The notes beneath the pieces were generated by a model, which was not told the origin of the DNA, made no database searches, and saw only the letters and a program-made list of their open reading frames with translations. The translations under genes and the position numbers were made by a program. Shown here piece after piece: positions 1-11,929 of a DNA stretch of 64,000 bases (the stretch's first letter is position 1; each line of letters starts with the position of its first letter). Source of the stretch: Glossina fuscipes. Lineage: Eukaryota; Arthropoda; Insecta; Diptera; Glossinidae. Location of the stretch: NCBI RefSeq assembly GCF_014805625.2, contig NW_023998415.1, positions 14,900,750 to 14,964,749 on the forward strand. The letters run 5' to 3'.

Positions 1-1429
1 TATCGTAAAGCTCTTCCTGCACTTCTTCTGATTTTACATATATTTAGTTACGCAATTAGAATAAATTGTGTTTCTTTTTATATTTAATCTTAAGAACAAT
101 ACATCGCCGAGGATTGGCGAATTGTTGAATTTAATAGGTGAAGTGAAAACTTTACGAACTTTTGTTGACGCTGCTATCTTTCGTAGAATTTCGTGACCGC
201 TTTTGCACAATTAATTGATGGTTTTAATTAATGGCTAATTATTATTAATTATGTTTATCTTGAAAAATGCAAAATTTAAGTAGAAAGATTTTCTCGCCAA
301 AGCCAAGATTTAAATTTGCAGTGGTTCACGTTCGGCAGCACATCGCTAATGCTAAGCGTAAATTTAATTTATGCATATTCTGTTTTTTTTTTATTTTTTT
401 TTTCTTTATTTTTCCATTCACTCGGGAAACTCGGGAAAATATTTTGAGTAGAGTGAAAAGAAAACACGTTGTAGTGTTTGTATGTACTTTCGTTCAAAAT
501 GTGGAAACATTCAAGAGTATGTACTTGGGCAGTCAAAAAAAAAAAAAAAGCGGCTGAACATGGTTACAACACATTTTTTCAAAGTATGGTTTAGCCTACT
601 TTAGGGTTTGTAGAGGGATTCCATTAATTTTTAGTCGATGTGCAACATTTTATTAACATTGAACTACTTTTTATATTGATAAGCAGAGGGTTTAATTAAG
701 CCTACACCACACACAATTTCAATTTTGATAATTCAATCATTTTAACGAAGTATGGAGGCGCGTTGCTTCGTGTTATTGAAACGCTTATTGGAAATATAGA
801 ACAAGTTTTCAATTCTTTGCAGAAATGCACTCTAACATATAAGCACTAGAGATGTGCAGTAGATGTACTTTGTGCAGTCGAATTTCATTGAGATATCAGT
901 CTAATGAAATATGCAGCTTTCGTCGAGTGCTTCCACAAAACATCATATATTATATGATATTATTTTCCTTATACGTCAGTGATAGCTGAGTGTGATTAAA
1001 TGCGAATTTTCGAGAAAATGTCCGATAATTAGAAAGCATTGTCTCAGCAGGTAGAATAAATGCCCGACAATAGTTTTAATAAATTAATATGTGACACGAA
1101 AGTCAAAATTCCCTGTTCCTTCTCTGTTTATAATTTTGGATTTAATATTTGTTTGTTTGTATTCGTGTTGGGAGATAAGCTTTTCATTTTCTTAAATAAT
1201 AAATAAATTAATTTAAATTTCAAATATTATAACATGGCAACTATGGCACATTTACAGACAATTTTTTAATTAAGATTATGAATAAATTTCATTTTGATTT
1301 TGTGAAAAGCGTCAAATCGTTTTGGCACTCGCCGCAACAAAATTTATCTACCCATTCACGTACATGTGTGTGGCGGCATTTTCACACAAGTGTCTAACCA
1401 GCCAATTGTCGATTAAATCATTTCAGTTG
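1..1429. other. AT-rich non-coding DNA, nothing recognised
   Basis: I see no gene here. The only open frame of note (267-557) is interrupted by T and A homopolymers (a T-rich run near 381-411 and an A run near 536-549) and looks like chance. No transposase or reverse-transcriptase motifs were found on either strand. Confidence 0.6.
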
Positions 1430-1720
1430 TGTTAGAATTTAGTTTTAATGAAATTTTCTTTTCTTTTTTTTTTTTTTCTTTTTGCACACGCTTTTTAATG
1501 AACATTAAATTTTATAACAAATTATTTGGTTTATTTTCAGTGTGTAAGGGTATTTTTGTCTTGGTTTTTTTTTTTTTTTTTTTTTATTTATTTTTGTTAA
1601 TAAATGTGAAAATAAAATACATACAAACAAATTGATAAATCTTAATGTATAAAAAAGTAAATGTTTAAAAATTATTTACGAATTTTTTTTGTTTTTTTTT
1701 TTTTTTGCTATTTATTGAAT
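1430..1720. repeat. T-homopolymer-rich block
   Basis: Repeated T runs of roughly 10 to 20 bases are separated by short AT-rich spacers. The poly-F frame across it is low complexity and not a protein. Confidence 0.8.
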
Positions 1721-1895
1721 TAAAATAAATTTCTCTTCGTGTATTTTTAGATCGATTTGAAAACAAAGGCTGTTGTTGGTAAGTTGTCTGTCTATAAATC
1801 TAATACTTTTCAAATATTTAATGATAAAATTTATACAAAATGTTGTAATAATTGAATGATCCATTGAAAATATGTATTAAACTGTGTCTTTTACT

Positions 1896-1931
1896 TCACG
1901 ATATAAAATCCTCTCACGATATAAAATCCTC
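1896..1931. repeat. 18-bp direct tandem duplication
   Basis: The unit TCACGATATAAAATCCTC occurs twice in perfect tandem (1896-1913 and 1914-1931). It is a local slippage or duplication event in otherwise unremarkable DNA. Confidence 0.9.
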
Positions 1932-2277
1932 TCTTAGACATAAATCATATTCTTTGTACGATCAACGGATTTTGCCCGTTGGAACTTGTTTAGAGTTTAA
2001 AGGGCCAACATGAAGCTAATGCGATACAAATAAAAATGTTGAATAAGACTTTTACGCGTCTTTCACTTCTCTCTTCTTTTCTCTTCTTTCCGTTCAGGTG
2101 ATAAACAGTTTGCTATCCTAGAATATCTATTTTTTATTAAGCAATGAGTTGACTTACCTGTAATTACGTAATTATCTGTAAGACTCTCGCTATCACACAT
2201 TCTATCGAGTGATTCAATTTGAATGTGATCACATGACACAATAACCTTGAGTTAACTTTGTATGCGTATATTTATAT

Positions 2278-2582
2278 CCTACACCACTTGTTGATCCAAT
2301 TGGATGTATGAACTTGAGATATATCGCCTTTTGTTAGACCGATCGATTCAGAGTCATTTTCTCAATCGATCTAAGCTTGTTTGCCGGTCTGCCGATCTGT
2401 CTGCCTTTCCGTCATGCTTTTTTTACTCAACGTACAGGTCGCAATTTTCCAAATGTTTTGATTAAATAATCGATCACTTCCTATATAACATCGTGTTTTG
2501 AAAAGCCAGTATATGAATAAGTGTAATGAGTGAAGTGGTGCAAAGTACTGGTGTAATGATGGGCCGTGTCCCACTATGGTCT
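2278..2582 (+). repeat. Dispersed repeat family Q, copy 1
   Basis: This is a diverged copy of a dispersed family seen about nine times in the window. It begins CCTACACCACTTGTTG. It contains the core CCGATCGATTCAGAGTCA near 2339-2356, then a CTGTC-rich stretch, an ACGTACAGGTCGCAATTTT segment and a CGATCACTTC segment, and ends GTCCCACTATGGTC. There is no open frame of significance. Family membership is read directly from shared ordered motifs; the family name is mine. Confidence 0.75.
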
Positions 2583-3899
2583 TCTTTGAGCCTTAAATAT
2601 TTGCAAACGTTTTATAATAAAGTGGGTTGAGAAATGCTTGAATACTTAGGGCTATTCTGTCTTAAAACTTAAATCTTATTTATCTGTTTATGCTTTAATT
2701 TCTTGTTTCTTAATAATACAAAGTGTTTGAAATATTAGTTTAATAATATTGGCGAACGAAATAGTTTTTCAATATAAATTTTGCATTGCATGCATTTTTC
2801 TGTGTAAAATCTTATAACGCTAGTCCAGGTCCAATTTCTTCTTGTAGTTTTTTTTATTTTGCAAGATAAACAGTAGAAAGGATTCCGCTTTTGTTTAAGA
2901 AAATTATTGCTACTAATAAACAAAAGACATTTTGACTGATTTCATCTGGCTGTACATATATATTTCCATATACTGATTTGATTGGGGCTTCATTTATATC
3001 TTGTTCTCGTCTCTGTTTGCTCAGTATTCAGGGAATAAGCTTATGAGCTAAGTCATTTGTTTTCCAAACTATATAGAGAGTTTTACTCTCTTTTATTATT
3101 GAAATCGATTTACAGCCATTTTCTGAAGATATTAAAAATTATCCATCCGCCTTTTACAATTTTTCAAGATGTTTTGATTAAATTTCCAATACTGACAACC
3201 ATCAGTCTAAGAGCGAACCGATTTAGATTGAATACTTTTTACAATCACTCTCCATTTAATGTGGTATGTGTGTGTGGAAAATTCGTTATAATTCGTGCTG
3301 TAGAGTAGGTGTATAGGAAAACCTAATGAATGCTTTAGTTATGCTCCTAAAAGTTGAAACATTGATCAGTCGGTCGGTGGTAGTCATAAAATGCAATATT
3401 TGATGAAAACGTTATAGTTCATTATGGTTAACATTTTCTGGGCAGATTTGGCAACACATCGAGTAGAGGTTAGCACATTGAAAAAGTAGTAAAAAGTTGT
3501 CAAGTCTTGGTATTGGAACGAGTTGTAATGTAGTTGTGAAGCCCCTTTTCAAACCCTCTCAAAATGACAACAACGGAGATATATGTGATTTTATCGCCGA
3601 CAATGAATACCTGGTGTAAATTATCATTACTTGAACATTGAATATTGCATTGTGTCCATTTTTCCTTATCTGTTTATAAGATTTTTCATCCGGATTAAGC
3701 ACTCAACCGACTCAACCAGCAAAGGTATGCTTAGTGTAGCGTAACGGTTAAAAATGTTGCATCCAAATGGCAAAGTTACAAAATACGATCTACTAATAGT
3801 TAGGGTTTATGTAAAAGATCAATAAAAATTTTATTACTAATAAATACAAGGGATGGGAGCATGAACACATTACGATCATATTAAACTAACTCAAGAGCA
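2583..3899. other. Non-coding DNA, nothing recognised
   Basis: AT-rich unique-looking sequence. The frames at 2735-2923 (minus) and 3057-3308 (plus) have no motif I recognise and are short enough to be chance. Confidence 0.5.
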
Positions 3900-5480
3900 A
3901 TGAGCCTTAAGCAGTTGGTACCTTTAATGCTCTGATTTTTTTCTTAGTAAAAATGACAGCAGCGACAACTATGACATCAAACTTGGAAGAAACGAGTTTG
4001 TATAATATAATATGTAATACATCATATATTTACGTTAACAAAACAAAAAATACAACAATAAGGAAAGAGATAATAAAATCTTGAGACATAAAATTTACAA
4101 TTGTAAGAGACGTTGTTGAGTAGAGTAGTAGTTCACCTTCATCAGGGTCAATTCAAAATTAAACAAGATGCGAATTAAAGCAACAAAAACAACAACAATT
4201 GCAATAAGCAGACCAACAATACTGAAGCATAAATTTAGTATATAACATAAACTGCTTGAAGAGGATATTGGATCAACGCAAAAGCAAGTAAATCTAAAAA
4301 AAAAAAAAAAAGAAAACAAAAAAAAAATAAATAAATAAATAAATAACAAAAAAAAAAGAAAAAAAAAAAAAATGAAGAGAACCACAATGAAGATACCAAC
4401 CAGATAAACAACTTAGGCTAAATTTAAGAAATATATCTCACAACAAAGTTACCAATAGTACTGTGTGTGTACTTCTTGACTAAATTAACGAGGGCGTTAA
4501 GAATTACAATTTTTTTCAGACACATGTGAATAAAACAAGCGACGACAATAACAGAGATTAACTACGACAACTAGAATCGATATATACGTGTGTATGCACA
4601 TAGTTTATACAATCAGTACAATTGATTAAGAGTATATTTTCTTTTTTTTTGTTCATTTCTTTGTTTTACTTATTTTTATTTATCATTGCCCTTATGTGTA
4701 TAGCAGGCATACATACGTCCGTCTTCAAAAACATATAGCCAGTTAGTCATACCGACACCTAAGCTGATGAACTAGAGGATTTCAAGTTTATTTACATTAA
4801 AAATTTCTGGCACGTATTTTTTAAGCAGACATAAAATGTATATAAAAAGGAAAAAAAAAAAATAAAAATAAAAATAAAATAAAACTTGAAACCAATACGT
4901 TAACATTCTTCTTACATAAACAGTAGTTTCCGATTAAATGAGCCAACTTGCTTTGCCTGCAAAGGTACTTTATTCAATAAAAAAAAAAAAGAAGAAGAAG
5001 AAGAAGAACATAACAAGCTTTGAAAGCGTTTGGAAAGGGAGTGACGTTTCTTAATAATTTGCGAAAAATTGCACAATCCCAACTTTTACAATCAGCCTTT
5101 CCTCAATGCTACTTTCTCTTAATTCACACACACATTGAAAGTGTATCAACCGTAGACATTCTATCAGCTCACATATTTCCCTAGACACTTCAATTCCTAA
5201 AATTTGGTAATTAAGCCAAGTGCACAATTACGCGAATGCTTTCGCAAAAAGGTCATCTTTCATATTATAGGAGCATTTTAATTATCAAGTCTAGGCAGTT
5301 ATATGAATGCTTGTGATTTCGAAAATTTTTAAAGCAATTCTCCTTCGGCCATAAACTTAACCTTCAATGAAGAGAAGAGTACTGTATACTAGACAGATAG
5401 GTATGGATTTGAGCTGTTGGTATATAATTATTTATTTGGTGAGTGTTAAAAAGAAAAAGAAAAAAAAAAAAAAAAAAAAA
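3900..5480. repeat. A-rich simple-repeat block 1
   Basis: The plus strand carries CAA/CAG-type tracts (near 3957-3972 and 4180-4200), several long A runs (4297-4375, 4850-4880, 4978-4991, 5456-5481), an AAATA array near 4861-4882 and a GAA run near 4991-5008. It is low complexity throughout; the poly-F frame on the minus strand at 4095-4385 reflects it and is not a gene. Confidence 0.8.
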
Positions 5481-5985
5481 AGCCGCGTCAATGACAGTAA
5501 GATTATGTTTGCTGTTGCGTTTTTTAAATGTCCTTGAAATAATTGTAAATTATGCATCAGTTTTGAAGATATTCAAGCTTATTTGGCTTAATCGAGTCTC
5601 AGTTGACATTAATATGAAGAAAGGAAGAATTCAGAATGACGTTTATTACTCATAGACAGCCTACAAGTTACAATATCAAGTTACATTTAAAACGAAGCAT
5701 TAACATAAAAGAAAGAATTATGATAAATGGTAATAAAAAGAAAATTCGAATCTAATTCGCATATATGTGCGCAAAATATATGTAATATACATTGCCCAAT
5801 ATGATCGAAGGACGTAATATAGACAGACGTACGATAATTATTCAATAAAACTCATATAACTTCTAGGACCAATCTCCAAGGAAAACTTCATATTTTCATT
5901 TATGAGCGTAAGTAGTCGAAGTTGTATAAATAGCTCCCATGAAATTCCCATGACCTAGTCTGGCTTAGAAAAAAACTTAACTTCT
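5481..5985. other. Non-coding DNA, nothing recognised
   Basis: No gene or repeat family was identified. It lies next to the 3' end of the minus-strand LINE relic and may include its untranslated tail, but no poly(A) or target-site duplication could be assigned. Confidence 0.4.
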
Positions 5986-5989
5986 GCGT

Positions 5990-7110
5990 ATTTTGTTCGC
6001 GCTCACGGTTCAAGATTGGTGTACGTTCATCTTCCTTTTTCGGCCGTTTACGCATCGTTGTTGCATTCTGTTAACATATTCTCTCAGATGACTGTTTTAA
6101 CTCTGCGTATGTTGGATGGAGATTTTACCTCCTTTAACTGTTCTTCCCTCCTCTATCGTGTTGTGGATATATAGCTTTTCGCTAACCAGTAGCTCGATGG
6201 AGAATATTCCTGCCAAGACCGCTGCCGCTATCATTGAAACTGTGCAATATGTTGATATCATTCTCAGCATGCACAGCCTACATATTGTGTCTAGCTGTAG
6301 TAGGTGATTTTTGCTTTTTAGTATTTTCTCCGCCCAAATGAGTGCGGCATACATCATTTGCACATAGGCTACTTGCTTGTTGTAAAATAAAGCGGTTTCA
6401 GTTGCCAATGCCTTATTCCGTATTCGTCTTAACATATTTCGTAAAGGTCAATTTCGTATCTAATTACATTCCAAAATTAACTCAAATTGAAACTGAAATC
6501 GTTACGGATCCTATCAAGCTCAATTTTTAGCACTAGGAACACCTTTCTTTCCGTCACCATTATGGCTTCACTTTTTCCCCGTAGTAAGCTTTAATTTGGG
6601 CTTATGTAGCGAATCTTTTAGTTGATTTAAGCTATCGCTTGCGACGATCTCTATTTGTGGCGCCAGCACACGTTGTACAATTAGGGCGATATAATCCGCA
6701 TAACCTATCAATTTTACTCTTCTTGAAAAGAAAATACTTAGGACGGAGCGTCTGCCGTAAACCTGTGCCCTCTGCTGCCGTCGTCTGTATTATACAGGAA
6801 GCTAGTATTATGCAAGTAGCCGCATAATTTTAACCGAGTATGTATAAAACTTTGTATAATCGTTTCCCGCTACTGATAGCCAAAGTGATGAGCGAATATT
6901 TCTGTGCCCTTGCTTCTTCGTGCTACTCGTGAGGCTCAGAAAAGCCATATCGGCACCGTGGCAGCAATATTTCTTATCCACCAAGCAGATAAGTCTATAA
7001 AGGGACGGACTACCTAACGGCTTGCGAGGCTCTTGTAAAACAACGAGAAGATGTCTCCACAATGTTGGAAAAGTGCTAACATCGAGGCACAAGTTGTGTA
7101 AGCATCTACA
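5990..7110 (-). mobile_element. R1-clade non-LTR retrotransposon ORF2 relic (reverse transcriptase to C-terminus)
   Basis: Read on the minus strand, three colinear pieces match the usual order of an R1-clade ORF2. At 7092 down to about 6965 there is a fingers segment with FPTLW, then EPRKPLGSPSLYRLICL, corresponding to the KPGKPPxxPSSYRPICLL block. At 6709 down to about 6560 comes GYADYIAL, then a region like the palm after the active site. At 6435 down to 6097 come YAALIWAE, LCMLRMISTYCTVS and AAAVLAGIFSIELL, the conserved stretch after the RT domain. The YADD box is YADY (6691-6702), so one catalytic aspartate codon is lost. Stops and frameshifts separate the pieces, so this is a dead copy. 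The 3' end at about 5990 is approximate. Clade assignment is from recalled family motifs. Confidence 0.85.
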
Positions 7111-9320
7111 GAAGTTTATGTACTTGCACCTGTGTAAGTTGTTAACACCTTTGTATCACTTGGCGCTTTTTCAAAGACCTTACCCATTTTCGATTGCTTG
7201 TTTCAAGGGTGTCTTATACTATAGCTCCCATTTTTTCCTAAATTCTCAATTTTTCGAAGAATTTATTATCAATTTTTAAAAAAAATTTTTTTATTAAATA
7301 TCGAAAATTGTTAAAGGATCTAATCACAGTATAACGTGACTCTTAGAAACCGCTCCGTTTGTTGGTTAATTCGTTTGCAATAAATTAAAAGAAACAGATC
7401 TACATCTTCGACATCTATATAAGAAATATAAAAAAAAATAAAGATATGCAAATCATGTCACGTAGCCGGCAAAAGAACTTTCATTAGATATAAAAAAAAA
7501 AAAAAAAAACGAGATCCGGTAAAGGCGATAATGTGAAAGGATAGAAAGATTTGGTATTTTTTTTTACTAAATCTATCGTAGTATTTATTACAAGAATTTA
7601 TAGAAAATTTATAAAAGATTGAAAAAGTGTTCAAAAGTTAATTTTGCACAAATTTCCTCAAAAATATAAAATTTTGTTCGCTTGAATCAAATCCGTGTTA
7701 ATAGAAATCTTTATATTATTATTATCGCTTTGGCTTTAGAAAACCAGCAAATCATTATATAGTCGGTACCATACCATACCATACCATACCATCAGTAAAG
7801 TAATGTAATGTATTTTTTACGAGTGAGTACCTTGTAAACTTTTTGTTTGCATATTTATGAAAATATTTTCTTCATTGTATAGAAAGAAATCATAAAAACT
7901 AAAAAAAGATAACGAGATAAATAGACAGACAGAACTCTCTGAGACATATTTATATTCTGAAAGCTCAGAAATATTTGCCGTGAATGTCTGCCGTATACCA
8001 CATATGAGTACGCATAAAAATTGCTTAGTTTTTTCTCTCGTTTCGTTTCGTTGCCCCTCTTCTCTCCTGCCCAGCCGTACAGATTAAGTAGAGAGGAAAA
8101 AAAATAGGAAAAAAACGAAATCTAAATTATTTGGCGTTTAATTTTGCATTTGAAAAATTGACGTATTTTCATTGAAGAAGAAGAAGAAGAAAAAGAAATT
8201 TTTTTTTCTTTTTTTTTATGTATATATAAAATTCTTGAACTGTTTGTTCAATATTAAACGAATGTCCAGTCCTTCATTCAGTTTGTTACACGGATCGTAG
8301 TAAATGTATGTAAAATGATTTCAGCAGATTAGCTGTGAATTGGTTGGAGCATTTCGAGCTTTGTCCACTATCGTTCTTGCTGATGCTGAGAGATAGACGT
8401 AGATGATTTTATTTAACTGTGAGCATGAGAACATTTCGTTAAACGAAAGTTACTTACGACAAAATAAATAACTAAACGCTTCCAACTTTTTGATAGCTTC
8501 AAGAGCTCAGCTAGATTGTAATAAAATGTCGTGTCGTGTTTGTTTTTCTTCTTGTATAGCTGAAGTAATTGTCATCTGGTAACTATCACGCCTACAATGG
8601 TGCTTTTTTTTTCTCATTTTACTATATATGTTTTATTCATGTGTTGCTCGGATGATAGGCGCCACATACACAAGAATATAACAGAATATGATTTTAAGTC
8701 GATTTATTTAAGAGCTTTTCGTTGTACGCTATTTGTAAAAGCAAAGTTATGAAAATTTCAACCTTTGTCAAGTTGATTTCGAATTAGAGATCTTTATCCG
8801 GGAAATATATGTAAGTTAAAAAAGTTTTGATACTTGAAAGATACCTTCATACTATCGATAGAGTAGAGCGCTAGAGCGTTGCCTGTGTATCTTAGAGTAA
8901 TTCTAAGATTTGTATACACTTTTTCACTCCTTCAAATATATCAAAGCCGGCGTATATACATTTATGAGTAAATAAATGATAAAATAAATAATAATAATAA
9001 ATTCTTTTTATAATTTTAAGAAAATTCTTCTTCACAATACATTAATAATAAATAGTTGAGCATTTTGGCAACTTGTTACGTGTTGTTTTGAAAAAATACA
9101 ACGAAAGAGAAAAAAAAATCAATCTTTTTATATTTTTTAATTATTTAACTTTTAATATCGTCTACCATATCACTTAGCGTAATTTTTTATGATCATATAA
9201 ACTCATTGTATAAAATCATTGCTAAAATTTTAGTTAAATAATTTATTTTCATTACTAAATAATGTATTTTTGATTTATATTTACTTATAAGAAATAACGA
9301 ATTTTTTTTAGTTTATACAG
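7111..9320. other. AT-rich non-coding DNA with minor simple repeats
   Basis: I see no gene. It includes an A run (7490-7509), a CCATA pentamer array near 7767-7792, a GAAGAA run near 8174-8191 and AATAAT tracts near 8976-9000. No transposon motifs were found. Confidence 0.5.
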
Positions 9321-10551
9321 AAAACCTATTCTATGCCTTCATTTTGTCGCGGTCTTTCCCTGTCATGCAAGCGAAACGAACTAGCGAACAAGTGTTGCCA
9401 GTAATTATTCATAGGCTTTGATATAATCGGATTTTTAGGGCTTCTTTTTTTTATTTTATATAACATTTCATAGCTTTTCATATTGTAACATAAAATGCTC
9501 TTTTGAGATTTTGGACACTTCTTTTCATTGGACTTCATTTCGTCAATCTGGAAGTTTCGTTGGATTCCTTGAATTCTAATTCTTAGCAGATCTATTTACA
9601 AGGGACTGTTATTCACAATACTTCCTCTGAGCTTTTCCTTTCGAATATTACAATTCAATTCTCTTCACTCGACTAACCTTGTCTTCCACAAATATTCTGC
9701 TAATATACTCTTTGATAAGCAAGTTGCCAGTGTTCAGCTTCATTGGGTATTTTTGTATTGATATTTTCTTCTTCGGCAAAATGTTCTGCGAATTTTTGTT
9801 AATTTTTTTGCGACAATCGCCAACTGTATGAGGCAGGTAAGGCGTTATGAATGTGTTTTTGATTTTACTAGTATTCGGAATCTCGTTTCTTAGAAAATCG
9901 ACTAGGTTTATTATCCAAGCTCAATTTATTCGATTTGAGACTTCCCCAACAATTTCCCAATTTTCATTGTTTCGTTTTTTCATATTTCGCTAGAAGAGTA
10001 CACTTCGCATTCAATTTCTCTTCATGACTGTGTATGAGAGTTAAGTTGTATCTCAAATGCATCTGCAGAGGGTATATTAGGGTCTATCTGCCGGTTAAAA
10101 GTCACAACCTACAATTACCGGTACGTAATTTCAAACTGAATAGATGCAGTTTAGCGTGATTCATACGCTTCCTTCAGCATTTCACCTTTGGCCAGATAGA
10201 GCGATGATCGGTCATCAGATAGATCGATCTTATATCGTAATTATTTCAATGCATATTTCTTCAAGATTTGGTAGCCCGTCGTACGACATTATACAAATCA
10301 AAAAGCATACCTAATACACCTAACATTATTTCTTTATTCGCTTAGTATTTTTGGATTGGCCCCTAATTCAAATTTGAAGTTCTAAACTGAAATTTTTTTA
10401 ATATTTGCATCATACACACAAACATTGGCTACCGCATAATCTCTTAGATAAGACTTGCGACTATTAGGTCGGCTTCAATTCCCAATTCAGTAGACCATAC
10501 TTGTATTGCAGTGTTGGAGTGCGGCTAGAGCTATAATGAATTACCCATCAT
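9321..10551. other. Non-coding DNA, nothing recognised
   Basis: The 70-codon minus frame at 9326-9538 is lysine- and serine-rich with no recognisable motif, and I do not call it a gene. The rest shows no feature. Confidence 0.45.
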
Positions 10552-10663
10552 TTATGGTATAACACCTTCCACTTCCCCATGAGCCGCATCGTATCGGTCT
10601 TTACCGACTTCGTTCACCCAGACCATCACCGTATCATGGAACGTTTCCCGAATGAATGCTCAA
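10552..10663 (-). other. Short protein-like open segment of unknown nature
   Basis: Between a stop (TGA, complement of 10661-10663) and another stop (TAA, complement of 10552-10554) the minus strand is open for about 35 codons with a protein-like composition, including HDTVMVWVNEVGKDRYDAAH. It is richer in GC than its surroundings. It is preceded on that strand by a T-rich tract ending in GAG, which could serve as an acceptor, and holds an internal GTAAAG that could serve as a donor. I do not recognise the sequence. It could be a small exon, a transposon scrap or chance. Confidence 0.25.
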
Positions 10664-11555
10664 AAAATAAAAAAATGAATAATTAGCAGATTTGAAACAA
10701 TAAAAGTTATATACTTTGAAATACAGAAGACTGACGATGAACTAGAATTTTCGAATTAAAACACATTAGGTTAAGCTGTAAAACGCAAGCATGTACAAAA
10801 CATAATAGTATTATATTGACCTAAAAACGGCTCGTAGAGGGTCATCATTTTAAGGAGTAACGCAATTGTCGAACAAATGCCTCGACAAAAAAGACATATT
10901 TCGACATCCTTTTTTCTCGGAATGAGAGAAATGTGGCGGCAGAATAAAAATTTCCGGAGACGTTATTCAAAGGACATTTTTTGAAAAATTGGAAAGTAAA
11001 AAAAAGTTACATAATCTACATTGCTAGAACTTGAGATTGGCTATGAAAAAATTTCATTTTTGTGTGGTTGGCGAACAATCGAATAAAAAATTTCAATTTT
11101 CTACGAAATGAAGATTATTTTGTTTGTTAATAAAAAACATTTAAATTAATTTAGATATCGGCTTAACGTTTTCAAAATTGTGTTTCAACGAAAAAGTGTT
11201 TACAGTTATTACGTGCATTGTAGATGTCTTCGCTTTGCTCAGTCAGGAACAATAATGCAAAACGCGTCTATTGATCTGCCCGAAATTACTACCCGTCCAC
11301 GATCATCCTGTAGGCGAGTGTATTTTACGTCGAGGATTTATTTGAAATTTCAAATGTAAATTTGCTATAGTTCACAATGTATTCATAGAAAGCTGTAAAA
11401 AATTTTTGTTTTCTGCAGTTTTTTTAATTTTCGTAAACTAGTCATAAACTAAATACGTAGAAGGTGGCAGAAAGTATTTTCAGGTTTTTTCTACCCTACG
11501 CGAAATATGGCGGATGCATGAACTTTTGTCCTGATAAATGCAACACTCAGAAGTA
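10664..11555. other. Non-coding DNA, nothing recognised
   Basis: AT-rich sequence with no repeat family or gene that I can support. Confidence 0.5.
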
Positions 11556-11835
11556 CTTTGAGTCGGCTTTTATGATATCGACCGGTGTACCGAAACACTT
11601 TTTGATTAGATCTAAGCCTATCTGTCCGTCTGTCGACCCAATGCTTGTACATGTATACTTGCGTTCAACGTAAAGGTTGTAATTATTGAGATATATTGTT
11701 GAAATTTGGTACGCCCATGCGCTTTAATCCAGGTGCAAATGCTATCGATAAGGGTTCGGGATCGGATCACTCTTTCGGCCACTTCTCATACAGCAACTTA
11801 TTTGGAAAAGTCCTTACATAATAATAAGATCAACA
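11556..11835 (+). repeat. Dispersed repeat family Q, copy 2
   Basis: A diverged copy with the ordered motifs ATATCGACCGGTGTACCG, GATTAGATCTAAGCC, CTGTCCGTCTGTCGAC, AATTATTGAGATATATTGT, GGGATCGGATCACTC and GGCCACTTCTCATA. The two short plus frames across it (11464-11673 and 11706-11933) are repeat sequence. Confidence 0.65.
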
Positions 11836-11929
11836 CATTAATTAAGCATAAGACTATAGTGAGGCAAAACGTTCATCTCGGGTTCTGTATGTTTCATGTC
11901 TTTGTAAACTCAGAAGTATGTTATAACGA

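Noticed and set aside
4095..4385. Hydrophobic 96-codon minus frame that could look like a membrane protein
   Set aside because: The F-rich part is the complement of A runs; the remainder has no motif.
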